From positions 3,988,001 through 4,052,000 of the forward strand of contig JAWQUS010000011.1 in NCBI GenBank assembly GCA_036365455.1: a DNA stretch of 64,000 nucleotides, in the 5' to 3' direction. This document shows, in pieces, positions 41,665-52,780 of this stretch; position 1 is the stretch's first letter; the number at the start of each line of letters is the position of its first letter. The DNA comes from Macrosoma leucophasiata (Eukaryota > Arthropoda > Insecta > Lepidoptera > Hedylidae). Under the pieces are notes generated by a model. That model saw only the letters and a program-made list of their open reading frames with translations, was not told the DNA's origin and made no database searches. A program made the position numbers and the translations under genes.

Positions 41665-41949
41665 AGTTAAGTTTCAAAGTTCTAGTAAATTATCACCTAG
41701 TGAATCTATTTTTTTGGAGCCCGTTCCCAATTCACGGCAGGGAACTATATGACGCTACTCAGGCTTGTCTGACACCGATTTCGTGTCGATGCCGACAGAA
41801 AATGTTGATTGTTATGTCAGCCCTTTCAAAACAATTACGTCGGATGAACCCTTATTACACGTCGCAGTTCGTCATTTCAGATGCCTCGTGTAAAGTGCTA
41901 AAATTGGCATCAGCTAAACCGTGGAGAACATCAAATTAGATTAATAGAT
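41665..41949. other. Unassigned sequence
   Basis: A 79-codon plus frame (41700-41939) has no recognisable motif. Confidence 0.3.
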
Positions 41950-41959
41950 ACGTTTTTTA

Positions 41960-42246
41960 ACGTAACATCACGCCTGTAATCCCCGAAGGGGTAGGCAGAG
42001 GTAAATGCATGCATTCAAGCATACATGCAAACACCCACGATTTGCCGGTTACCTACGTTTTTGGACAATGTAACAGGCCATCTTAAAAAAAAAACTAAAC
42101 TTTCAGTAAAAGAAAAAATCCCAATAGAAACAGAGATAAAGGATTTTAAATCGTTATCTCTGTAGCCCCGACCCGGGAATCGGACTCAAGACCTCTAGCG
42201 TAGTAGTAGTGGCCTGCTACCACTAGGCTACTGAGGCAGTTGACAG
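41960..42246 (-). mobile_element. tRNA-headed SINE C with 10-bp duplication
   Basis: Same layout as 10530-10839 with an A-run in mid-body. Duplication acgtttttta at 41950-41959 and 42247-42256. Confidence 0.8.
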
Positions 42247-42289
42247 ACGTTTTTTAGTCTGTGATATGAGTGTCAACTGAACAGAAGCA

Positions 42290-42420
42290 CCGATGTAATG
42301 GTGTTGGCATACAAGAATGCAGTTCATATGGATGGTAAGTGATGACCGCCGCCTATTGATATAAGTACATCTAAGTACATAAAAACAGAAAATCTAAATG
42401 CCACCTATATGGCCTAAGTT
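42290..42420 (-). mobile_element. SINE A2 relic
   Basis: tgttggcatacaagaatgc and gatggtaagtgatgaccgc match the inverse 3' part of SINE A with insertions. Confidence 0.45.
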
Positions 42421-42563
42421 TTTGTCGGTAAACAGATTGACGATCGCATTGGCGGTTATTTGACGCTGGTGTCCTTCCTGCCATATTGCATTTAATAATA
42501 AGGCGCGCGGGCGGACCGCATCGAACTTAATTAATAATAATAATGTCCGCCGGACTCCTCTAC

Positions 42564-42628
42564 ACACGGCCAGATTTGGTTCGGAGCGTACAGAATCCGC
42601 GATGGCTCCGTACCAAATCTGGACGTGT
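42564..42628. repeat. Foldback, 24-bp arms
   Basis: acacggccagatttggttc...gagc (42564-42587) against gctccgtaccaaatctgg...gtgt (42605-42628), two or three mismatches. Confidence 0.7.
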
Positions 42629-42977
42629 TACTTCTATTATACCGGAGTTCCCCTGTTCAGTTACATAACAGATAAGGGGTTAGTCATCTGATTTATGCTG
42701 GTGTTGATAATGGCTCTCGACAATCTGTAGTGGAAACTTGATAAAAATGATAACATAAAATTATCCGTGCAAAGAACGCGAAGTGCATTATCCATAACAT
42801 GACATTTTTAAGCTTTTTGTTAATCTGCCTTTATGTTAACAGGACCTACAATTCCTGTTAACATAATTCCTCGCTTGAATTTGCTCTGGTAATGGTAATA
42901 TAAATACATTATATCCATCATAGCCGTATGTGTGGGACACATGTAAAATGAAAGAGCCTATAACTGGGGCCTAATAG

Positions 42978-43073
42978 GATCGCATTCGCAATTCAATTGC
43001 TCCACTGTCTTGCTTTAACATATGCGCGCGGCCTTTGTTAGGGCAAGACAGCGAAGCGGTTGAATCGCGATCC
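42978..43073. mobile_element. Foldback MITE E, copy 2
   Basis: ggatcgcattcgcaattcaa...ctgtcttgc mirrors gcaagacagcgaagcggttg...cgcgatcc around tatgcgcgcggcc. Confidence 0.6.
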
Positions 43074-44222
43074 AATGACAATTACGTATGCAGAGTAAAG
43101 TTAGTTAGTTTAGTTTGATGAAACTTAGATTTTACCAATTGGAAGAAATCTGTAATCATATGCTCTTCTCGGAGATCCTACCATAGGTAGTAGATCGTTA
43201 GTTCAGACTACTTCAGACCTGGCATTACCGACCTACTCTATTCATCGACGTTTTATTTTATTAAAGTACAGTACTGAACATTAAATATAAGGTATTGATA
43301 AACTTTTTATTATAATTATTATAACTGCAAGTTTCCAATATGGCTACTTCAACATCCTATTAGTTACAAATTATTCCATTATAAGTCCCACCGTAAATTA
43401 TTATTAGCATATAATGAATGTTAATGTTCAGTGGCCGAAGATAATTAACAGATAACCAGATAAATTGTATTGTTTATGTAGGTACCTATTACTTAACCGA
43501 ACATAAATTCTCATTTCATTTAAGTCTTTTATGCATTTATTACAAAACGAAAGATAATACTGGAAAAACACATAAAATTAACTTCTTTTGGTATATTATA
43601 CATATACATTGTAATGTGATATGTAACGTGAAAAATACAAAAAAGAGCATTGTAATGTTTTCAAATAATATTGCTTTAATTTTATCAATATAACATCAAT
43701 TCTTTAATTTTTAACAGTACAGTCGTTCGCTTTCCAAGATTTCGGACTGTGTGACAATTCTCCGTCCGTTGCCGCGCTCTCATTGGTCGAGCGCGGCGCG
43801 GACGCGTAAACATAATTATGGTCGCGTTCAGTAAAAATAAATACCGCCGCGACTGGGTGCGTTCGCTACATCATGCATTAAAACTATGTGAAGATCCATA
43901 TTCAAGGATCCAATTTAAACGTATCAAATCTCATTAGAATTGATAGAGTATAATTGAAAAACTCACGCTCAATTTCTCCTATACGAAACTAAATTAAACC
44001 TACTATACCTATATCATAACAATCAAGTAACCTTGCTAAGGCATGAAAGCTAGGCTGGATGCCAGGAGCGGAAAACTTATGGAGACTTACGCAGATCTTT
44101 AGCAATAAATAGATATTGGGTGGGTGTCACAAAATCCAAATCATACTTGGACACAAATGCCCTAAGCCAAATCTTTTGTCTTAGTCAAGGTCATGAGCTG
44201 ATGATTATCAATACAATTGATG
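43074..44222. other. Unassigned; GC-rich patch at 43739-43870
   Basis: Most is AT-rich. 43739-43870 has CG-rich sequence with an inverted CCAAT (ctcattggtcgagcg). It may be a regulatory patch or a decayed MITE; nothing decides. Confidence 0.25.
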
Positions 44223-44499
44223 TTTACTGGTGGTACAGTTCCAGTGACGGAGCTCGCGGGCGAAGGCACCACCGCATTACCTAATATACTTGTCGCTAAA
44301 TGGTAGTGTTCAGCACTATCGTGTTGCGGTCAGGTGGTAATGGACGACCTTTAATTTCCGGCACAGGCATAACACCTCAGGAGTGGTAACGCATCTGCAT
44401 TTTGATCTTGGTCTTTGTGTTAGTGTCTATAGGCTGCAGTCATCACTTAACATCAATGTGAACTGCATGCTTGTTTGCCATTTCCTTAACATAAAAAAT
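44223..44499 (+). mobile_element. SINE A, full length
   Basis: tactggtggtacagttccag to tgcatgcttgtttgcca, A tail, then an (AT)n run. It has small deletions in the ttaatttccggcac region. Confidence 0.8.
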
Positions 44500-44519
44500 A
44501 TATATATATATATTTAGTA

Positions 44520-45300
44520 TATTACACATGATAAGCAGGGGAGACTACTTAAATTTAAAGAAAAAAGCCTCAGATCCTCAATGTTTTAAAACGTGCCTCA
44601 CGGTTAAGCCAAATCAGTAATTGACGGAACAGCTTAATTTACAACGATAAACATAAAATACAAATTGTTCCTCACGAACAAATTTCGACACCGAAACATT
44701 CCTGACGAAGCGAATAACTTGCTATTGTTTATTCAGATGGCATATAAATTTAACATCGTTATTGCGACGCGGTTCTGCTGACTCTCAATATTCACGAAAC
44801 AAAGACACAATTTGAAGCGATTTCAAAACAAGGCATAAAAACCTTTGAGGAAAATACAACGAACTGGTGCCTACCTACATTAAATATTTCCCACCTACTT
44901 TAATTCACAGATAACTAGGCATGTGTGTGCATGTGTCGAAGTGGGAGAGCAACAAAAGACAGCGACAGTGCACGTAATACCCACAAATCCCAAAGTACTT
45001 CAAATTGTACTTAGGATTTTAGCTACCGACGTGATTTTAGCCGTGATCAAGTATCGCGGCCTCCTTCAATAAATAATCATAAATGAAATAAATCTCTTTT
45101 CTTTATGATGTTATAATAAAGAAAAGATAACCTCTGTAACTATCAAACAAGCTGTAAGGGTGGTATTACTATTTTAACTTGTTTTAATAAAAAATATATT
45201 TTATCAAATCCAACTTCTTATTCTAGCAAAAACTCTACAGCGATATAGAAAATAATGAGCTAAATTCAAGTAGGTAAGCCACTCTGATAACATTTTACTA
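44520..45300. other. Spacer
   Basis: No feature supported. Confidence 0.35.
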
Positions 45301-45303
45301 CGA

Positions 45304-45514
45304 CGACCCGGTTAGTCCAGCGGTGTGAGATGACCGTTTGATTCGAAGGGTCGCGGGTTCGATCCCCGCACCGGGACAAATATTTGTATGGCCTACAGAT
45401 ATTTGTTTCGGGTCTGGGTGTTTGTGTATGTGTTGTATGTGTACAACGGCACCCACGACATAGGTTTATACCTACTGTGGGGCTGTGAGTGTAAGCGTAT
45501 TTAAAAAAAAAAAA
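45304..45514 (+). mobile_element. tRNA-derived SINE B, full length
   Basis: Head acccggttagtccagcgg (A box 45312-45323), B box gggttcgatcc at 45355-45365, body acaaatatttgtatggcc, gtttcgggtctgggtgtttg, tttatacctactgtgggg, and a 12-nt A tail. The cloverleaf acceptor arms cccgg/ccggg are visible. This is the best-preserved SINE B here. Confidence 0.85.
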
Positions 45515-46301
45515 TTGAAGTAATCACTAATAGCAGGCACAGGTACAGACTAAGATGGTACGTAGCCACAAACGCATCATTATCCAGAAATACTTGAAGC
45601 CAATATATTTCTTTTAAGACTTCATAATAATACACATATCGCCTTAGATTATCTAACAGATCCATTTTTTTTTGTGAATACTCATTACTGTATGATACAC
45701 AATGGATTGAGTAATCACAATGTGTTCCCTACCGAGATTGAGATCATACACGAACGATTAAAGAGCAAGCTCGCTCTGAATAACGTTCAGAATCAGAACG
45801 TTCCATTTGCAGATTAAACAATTTTGATGAAACAAATATTTAGTTAGCGGTATTCAAATGCGTTCAGTCGTTATCTACAATAATAAACATGAGAAGCATA
45901 TTTGGAGAGGTCTTGAAACTCAGTCTAAAGTCAGCTTCCGAGTTATAGCTTCTTAATTTTGCAACGATGAAAATGTTCTTACAAACCTCTGAAACGTTTT
46001 ATTCTTTAGCTTTTACGTGAGAGTTCGCATTGTTCAAAGTATTGTACCTGGTATGTGAGTTATGTGACAGCGTACCAGTAAAAAATGTAGGTAATACTTA
46101 GTTTCCCAATAATAAACACATCTTTCTTTTGAAATCTAAATACATTTTTGGTCATATTAATGTTACTAACAGTTCCATAACGCTGGATGAAAGTCTAAAG
46201 CAAATATTTCCATGTAATCCTTTCGCCTAAAACATTGATTTTCATCGATATCCAATCCAATAGAATCTAAACAATCCGACCGAATATTGCCGAGGAAGAT
46301 T
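45515..46301. other. Spacer
   Basis: No feature supported. Confidence 0.35.
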
Positions 46302-46810
46302 CCTGGTGGAGTGATGGAGTTCGCGGGTGTAGGCGCCATTGCCTTACCTAATCTACTTGCCTCTGAATGGTAGTGTCCAGCGCTATCGTGTTCCGGTCCG
46401 GTGGTGGCCCTGTAATTGCCCGCACAGAGTATAACAACTTAACCTCATCATCATCAATACACCCAAAAGACGTCCACTGCTGAACAAAGGCCAAAGATTT
46501 CCACAAAGAACGGTCCTGGGCCGCCCTCATCCAGCGATTGCCCGCGACCTTCACCAGGTCGTCGGTCCATCTTGTGGGAGGCCTGCCTACGCTTTGTTTT
46601 CTGGTACGTGGTCGCCACTCTAGAACTGCTCTGACTCAACGGCCGTCAGTTCTTCGAGCTATGTGCCCTGCCCACGTACCTCGAAGAACTATAAAAAGAA
46701 GAACTTAACTTTAGGAGTGGCAAAACATCTTCATTCAAATCGCTGGTTTTAATGTAGGTGTTTATAGGGTACAGTATTCACTTGTGCTTGTGTGCCACTT
46801 CATAGTAAAA
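46302..46810 (+). mobile_element. SINE A, split by an RTE insertion
   Basis: The 5' part (46302-46443) has tcgcgggtgtaggcgcc and tggtagtgtccagcgcta. The 3' part (46702-46810) has taggagtggcaaaacatc and cttgtgcttgtgtgccact with an A tail. Confidence 0.7.
46444..46701 (-). mobile_element. RTE-type LINE stub, minus strand
   Basis: Minus frame with WMRAAQDRSLWKSL and VQQWTSFG, tail (GAT)n (plus-strand catcatcatc at 46445). Duplication aacttaac at 46436-46443 and 46702-46709. Confidence 0.85.
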
Positions 46811-47119
46811 AAATCCAATACAACTACTCATGCCACTTTCGACCTAAGAAGAGCTAGCAAAATATTTACAAACTCGAACGTTCACGTGTATTCAGTAGAA
46901 AATAAAACCCTATTGAATCGTATGTTTGCATTAGCACTAGAAATACCGTATCGGTTGAGTCTGCGACTATTTTAATACGTTCGTTACGGTCATATGTAAA
47001 AGTGGGAAGTGGGGCGAGACGGGTACTCTGATGTTGTCTGATTGCTTGTTTTGTTATGTTGGGTGAAAGTGTTGCGTCGCGAATAAATAAAAGAAGTATT
47101 AAGAAATTTGGAGCATGTC
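46811..47119. other. Spacer
   Basis: No feature supported. Confidence 0.3.
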
Positions 47120-47275
47120 ATCATAATCTTAGGAATTGGCGTGCATGTATATGATGAATGCAGAAGAAGTAACGGAGGTGTGTGTGCAAAGAGAGGACCG
47201 GGCTATCTGGCGGTCCCCACTCTTTGCCTCCCCCGTATGGGACTTGGCGTGAAGATACATAAACGCGAGTATTTT
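47120..47275 (+). mobile_element. RTE 3' end, diverged
   Basis: ttaggaattggcgtgcatgt, gaccgggctatctggcgg, gggacttggcgtgaagatac follow the order of 5503-5842 with many changes. Confidence 0.6.
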
Positions 47276-47701
47276 AATAAACATTATAAATATGAATTCA
47301 GATCACGTATGTTTTAGAGGCTTACCTAGATTAAAATAAAATAAATATGATTGGCGGTGTCCGTTTGTTGGTTAAATACAGTATTCATCAAAATTAATTA
47401 CGAAGTTATTCTCTTGGGGGGGAAGTTTGATCATCCATAATGAACTTGATTTTCTCGGAATGAATACATTATCAAAAAGGCACGAGCCTTTTACACAACA
47501 TATCCGCTGTGGAGAATCAGTCTCAACAAAATTGTTCGATCTGAAATTCCTATTAGCGATAAATATTTATAGGTGAGCTTAAAAATAGCCGTTTGTCGCG
47601 TGCGGTCGCATCTTACGACCGACGATAGACGTTGTCGCTGACAGTCGGTCACTGTTATATGTCATAAATTACAATTGCCAACAGACAACGTACTTTAGTA
47701 C
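47276..47701. other. Spacer
   Basis: No firm feature; 47572-47640 (gagcttaaaaatagccgttt...) may be one end of a MITE. Confidence 0.3.
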
Positions 47702-48170
47702 TGGAAAGTGTTTAGCACTATCGTGTTCCGGTTAGATGGTAATGTATGGTCCCGTAATAATTAACCAGTAAAAATTTACTGGTGGTAGAGCTCCAGTGAC
47801 GGAGCTCGCGTGCGTAGGCACCACCGCATTACCTAATATACTTGCCGCTAAATGGTAGTGTTCAGCACCATCGTGTTTCGTTCAGGTGATAATGTACGGC
47901 GTACGGCCCTGTAATTTCCGGCACAGAGGCATAACACCTTAGGCCTCAGGAGTGGCAACGCATCTGCATTTTGACCTTGGTCTTTTTGTGGGTGTCTATA
48001 GGCTGCAATCATCACTTAACATCAATGTGAACTGCATGCTTGTTTGTCACTCCCATAACATAAAAAAACGATTGCAGAGACAAAACAACTAAGGTCGCAG
48101 GGATGGCAACGCATCTGCATTTTGACCTCTTGTTTTTGTGTATTACATATGTCTATGAACTGCATGTAGG
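47702..48170 (+). mobile_element. SINE A2, split by a young SINE A
   Basis: Before: cactatcgtgttccggttag, ggtcccgtaataatta. After: gagacaaaacaactaaggtc, gggatggcaacgcatctg, cattttgacctct. The insertion point is close to that of the nested pair at 9783. Confidence 0.65.
47775..48068 (+). mobile_element. SINE A, young, full length
   Basis: tttactggtggtagagctcc to tgcatgcttgtttgtcact with A tail; one short internal duplication (gtacggcgtacggcc). Confidence 0.85.
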
Positions 48171-48556
48171 TTTTTTTCAGGTGGCAACTGAATAAAACCT
48201 CATCTCTATTCTCACGAAGTGATGGTCATGCATCGAGAGGCTGGATAAATACCTGAAACAAAAAATAACATGGTGAAGATTGTAATCATTATGAAAATAA
48301 AATCTTAGATAAATAGACGCACATTTAGCGTTAAGTTCACCATTTTCATGTGTACTGAAATAACAAGTGTTGAACAATAAACCAATCAAACAAATCTCAA
48401 GATTTTTTCCGCTTGTGCACTCAGTAAACCGAACAAAGCCATTGAAACGATTTCAATCAAGCAAGTTAATGCAATAATGCGGGATGGGGAGCAGCGTCCC
48501 GTGATGAAAATTCTCCTCTATTGACGCACAACCTTGTTGTGGGCATATTTGAAGAA
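48171..48556. other. Spacer
   Basis: No feature supported. Confidence 0.3.
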
Positions 48557-48690
48557 GGCTTTTTATTTATTTATTTTAATACTTTATTGCCACGATATAA
48601 AACATATTGACAAATGGCGAACTTTACGCTAAAAGTGCTCTTTTCCAGTTAACCATCGGGAGTCCAGAGAGCTAATCTGAGCGGCTTAGT
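48557..48690 (-). mobile_element. LINE 3' end with (AAAT)n tail, minus strand
   Basis: The plus strand starts tttttatttatttatttt followed by atactttattgccac. On the minus strand this is a polyadenylation-like end after gactcccgatggttaactgg. Truncated to the 3' region. Confidence 0.5.
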
Positions 48691-49239
48691 AGTTAAAGAA
48701 AAGAGAAAAAAATCTGTCGTCTGGATTTTGTCCAGTAGTGAACATTTTTGGCTGCAGTAATGACGATGATTCCGGAAAGGCAGGGATATACGCTTAGACA
48801 AATCCTATCTCCATTGGTAACCTTGCTCTATTGAATAATTTTATGGGAATTCCCCGGTATTGGGCGCACCACCCTATTTAATATGACTTGCACTTTGGTC
48901 CATTGCCAGACGGCAAAGTTTTTTTTTAGTCTAACAATTTATGCCAGTGAAATATTACTACAAAACGACCCAAATGTTGCAGTGCTAAACAAACCGAAAG
49001 TGAGACGAAATCGCTTTTTTTATCTCTCATTGTATAAGTAATACATACTTCCTCCATAGCAACGTTATTCAATTATTATTCATGCCTATCAAGAGTAGGT
49101 AATCAAGACATTCAACACAGTTATTTCTAAAATAGGAATGAACTCAAATATGAAAATGAGCTAAAAAGTACTAACAAGTCTTTGGATCATTTGATCCAGA
49201 CTTCTTGGGTGATTTTTTTTTCGGAGTAGAGATTTGAAG

Positions 49240-49617
49240 TAATTTTAAGGGGTTCCGTACCTAAAGGGCAAAAACGGGACTTTATTACTAAGGGTGAGAT
49301 TCACAGACCGCACTCATACAGTACAGTATGGGTTTTGACAGCGTACTTTGCTCAAAGTAAAGTCGTAGTGCGGTCTGTGAATCTCACCACAAGACTCAGT
49401 CTGTCGGAATGCTTCCAATTTTCCCTTTCTTGCACTGTCCCCAGTGTGTCATGTTACCAAGTTGTTTTTCATGACCCGTGGCTTACAGTTTGGAACTAAA
49501 ATCAGAATTAAATTAATGTTTAAGGGGGCTCCCATACAAGAAACGTGTTTATTTTTGCTATTTTTTATAGATGATGGTACGGAATCCTTCGTGCACGAGT
49601 GCACTTGACCGGTTTTT
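49240..49617. mobile_element. Old dispersed element interrupted by MITE D
   Basis: aaggggttccgtacctaaa at left and cttcgtgcacgagtgcactt with gaccggtttttt at right are blocks I know as a widespread insect repeat. MITE D copy 2 sits at 49293-49388. Confidence 0.55.
49293..49388. mobile_element. MITE D, copy 2
   Basis: GGTGAGATTCACAGACCGCA at left and its inverse at right; 96 bp, interior shorter than 21234-21369. Confidence 0.75.
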
Positions 49618-49982
49618 TAATGCATCGACGTTATGTATTACATGACCACAAAAGAATGGATAAATTTTCTTATGTGATAATGCAATACAAAACGATTTTA
49701 TGAACCTATGACAAAAAAAACAGTAAAATTGTATCACAAAAAATAAAGGTCAGTTTTGGCGATTGTTGGATTGTTGCGATATGCGGTATGCATAAGCCTC
49801 AAATTTATCACTCTATATGCAGTACTATCAACACAGTATGTCTCATTAACATATACACATTAAGAAACTATACGCCAACCTTGTACCCTGAGTTTATTAG
49901 TTATGAAAAAATATTTGAAAACAGCTGTGTTTGTATTTGACAAGACCCCAAAAGGTAATAAGTTTTTGTTCTATTTGAATTA
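49618..49982. other. AT-rich spacer
   Basis: No feature supported. A SINE C head fragment (gctgcctcggtggctcagtg) follows at 49983-50008. Confidence 0.3.
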
Positions 49983-50049
49983 GCTGCCTCGGTGGCTCAG
50001 TGGTAGTAAACAAATTTTAGTAGACCTAACATTTTGGGTTCTCTTTATT

Positions 50050-50405
50050 TCAGAATATCGACGGCTACACACGCGAGCAAACGACAAAAATGGCTTATCT
50101 TTGAGTTTGGCTTAATATTAAGTGACGTGTAAGTATTCTGCCTAGTGTTAGGTAGCCGACAATACCCACAGTGATACCTGCACAGAGACAGAACTACTAT
50201 ACGCCTCAGAAGTGGCAACATATCGGAATAAAAAATGATTTTATCAAGATGTTCACTAAAGAAAGTAATAGACATCATCTACGTAGAATTCATTCCCTTT
50301 TAGTTCTTTATGGCCGAATACTTGAACGTAACTTAATTTTAAGTCCCCCTTTCTCACCATCTCTGTCGTTTGCTTGCCTTTTATGGGACAAAAGACTTTA
50401 CAGTT
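50050..50405. mobile_element. Rearranged MITE C halves with a SINE A2 scrap between
   Basis: 50050-50140 is a right half (gcttaatattaagtgacgtg, agtattctgcc) and 50312-50405 a left half (ggccgaatacttgaacgt). Between them gcacagagacagaactac and agaagtggcaacatatcgg are SINE A2 pieces. Confidence 0.5.
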
Positions 50406-50438
50406 CCACTAAATTCTATGGTCCGTCATTCACATCCG

Positions 50439-50817
50439 CAATACACGGACCGCTCGAGCAGTTCACGAGCGGTTGGAGCAGCTCACGAGCGGTCGGAGCA
50501 GTCGCTCTGCGATCGAGTTTCGCAGTGCAGTCAACTGTTTAGAGCTGCAGTATTGGACGCACTTATATACTACAGTGGCTTCTACGCCTACGCCTACGCT
50601 TGCGTAACATTACTACAAGAAACAGTGGTTCTACGTCGATGTCCATCTTGTAAATGAACTCGCGTCTGTATTATTTGCGGTCGAACACAACTGCTCCAAG
50701 CAGTCGTAGTCAACTGCAATACGACCGCATTATGCGGTCATTTTCCAGCCGTGTACGACTTCAACCCAACCGCTCTAGAGCAGTCGGTTTCGACTGCAAC
50801 ATGCGATCCGTCTATGG
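50439..50817. mobile_element. GC-rich MITE with subterminal GAGCGGT/GAGCAGT repeats
   Basis: Ends CAATACACGGACCGC and inverse of CCATAGACGGATCGC (12 of 15 match). Near both ends gagcag, gagcggt and their complements recur many times. Subterminal repeats suggest transposase-binding arrays. No transposase, no clean duplication. Confidence 0.55.
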
Positions 50818-51300
50818 CCGGCCTTAGATACCTTATTCAGCATCGAGAAATCTCAACGCAGCACATATTACCAACGATCCGTCACATACAAAGACAACAG
50901 TCATCATCGTCAAGAATGCGGTTGTAATTTTAAATGACAATTCACGGTCGATCATTCATCTCAGTTTCACTGTACTTTAGGTACCTAGTACTACGAGTAA
51001 GTTAGTTAAATATTCATATGTTTGCATAACAATAATAATTTCAATACAGTTCAAACAGCGTAAAATGTTTAATGAGCCGTGAGCCATTTGAATACCTAAT
51101 CAATTAGGTTTTAATACGGCGCGGCTTTTAACTATTACCAGAGAATATGTAATAATAGCTATTTTACACTGTGACTTTCAAATTATCGAATTAGTTTTTT
51201 TTACGTAGTTGAAGGCGTTGAACAATGTGGACACATTGACAACAGTGAAACTGCCACATCATTAGAAGTGGCAGTTCGGATCACATGGCATGGCATTAAG
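50818..51300. other. Spacer
   Basis: No feature supported. Confidence 0.3.
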
Positions 51301-51530
51301 TGTCACAGTAGTCTAGTGGTAGCCACTGATGCTATAATCCTGGGTTAGATCGACCAGGTGCTATAACGGTTTTGAATTTTTCGCAGTGCCTAGAAGGCAA
51401 TTTGAGCTCGGAGATGCCAATAGACTCGCTATGTCGCCGAAAGATACCTAATGAGTATTTGCATGTGTGCTTGAATGTATGCATTTACCTCTGCTTAGCC
51501 CTCTGGAAACCAGCGGCTAAAAGTTACAGA
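51301..51530 (+). mobile_element. SINE C, diverged copy
   Basis: cagtagtctagtggtagcc and tcctgggttagatcgacc mark the tRNA-like head; cttgaatgtatgcatttacc and tctgcttagccctctgg are the body end. Confidence 0.6.
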
Positions 51531-51720
51531 ATTAGATTAAAACGCAGTTAGAGGCGTTGAAAGATAAGATTCTATACGGAAACATTAGCAGCAATGACAT
51601 AGTTACGTCACATCAGATCACATGGCATTGAGTTAATCATAAAAGTAGTTTTATTTGCTTGGTGATGACTACTTGTTTGGCAACTTTTCATTTCTTTTTC
51701 TTTCTTTATATTAATTATAG

Positions 51721-52004
51721 TACTTGTGTCCCCGACTTCGTCTGCGTATAATTTAACAAAAAAGTTTTTGGACGTAGTCGCACAGTTAGCGCGCCCGCCC
51801 CGCGCATTTGGCGGCCAACTTATTCCTCCAAGATATATGGAAGTGCGCGCATTATGCGGCCAGCCGTTGGCGGCCAGGCGGCCACGGATTGGCCCTGCGA
51901 CCAACAAAAACATCGCAACCCAACATCGCGGCCAGCGGCCTATTGCGCGGGGGCCACTTAGTATGATTGTAAAATCACACTCCAATTTTATTTATTTGTA
52001 TAGA
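51721..52004 (-). mobile_element. Helitron ends enclosing a GC-rich insert
   Basis: cttgtgtccccgacttcgtc at left and ccaattttatttatttgta with GA at right are the two ends of the Helitron family at 8838-9323. The middle (about 51767-51965) is replaced by GC-rich DNA with five GCGGCCA motifs. Confidence 0.5.
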
Positions 52005-52498
52005 GTGTAGTATTATAAAATACCGATAGTGGTAGATCGTAGACAACGTCATCTAATCTTAGTATGTCCGCTAAATGGCAATGAACGCTACTGCTACCGT
52101 TCGATTTGACGGCAACCGTCTCTGAAGTGGCGACATATCAGCGTTGAGATTTCTAATTTTTATGTAATAAATAATATCATAAATTATGTAAATGTCCATA
52201 GTAGTAGTTACATTCATTGAATACTTACGTATATTTTATTCTCTTTGTATAAAAACCGGCTAGTATGACGGGCCATCATTTTCTCTGCCACTGCTTCCGT
52301 TTAATAAACCATGTATTTACGGAAATCTGTTAAGTTTTGTTTATTATTGCATAGCTTAGTTTCTACTTAGTAAAAAATCGGTCACCGATTGTCTGACGTG
52401 GGCGAGCAGCCCAAAAATCAAATGAAACTGAGTAGGCCTACATGAACGCAGCGAAAAATTAATTTCAGTTATTAGTTCATGCCTGATGTGTAGATTTA

Positions 52499-52644
52499 CC
52501 CCCTTATTCATAAACGTACATTAGATACGTTTTAGCTATAGAATGCTTTGTCTGTGTCAGTTGCATTGTCAAATGTGCAGGATAGAAAAAGACAAAGGAG
52601 AGATTAGCAACACTTTAGCTAAAACGAGTTTATGAATAAGGGGG
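52499..52644. mobile_element. MITE F, TTA duplication
   Basis: CCCCCTTATTCATAAACGTA at left and the inverse of CCCCCTTATTCATAAACTCG at right, 146 bp, flanked by TTA at 52496-52498 and 52645-52647. Confidence 0.85.
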
Positions 52645-52780
52645 TTAACATTTAATTTTTAAAAACAGGAATAGCAAGCACTGTAAATCTTGAAGATCTT
52701 GTAAGGAAAATCTTAGTAAAACTTCATCAAACTTGACGCAAAATGAGCTTTATTAAAAAGATGTTTTTTTTTCTTTCTGC

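Noticed and set aside
45304..45380. tRNA gene at the head of SINE B
   Set aside because: It runs on into the SINE body with an A tail, and the same unit occurs at 18659-18868.
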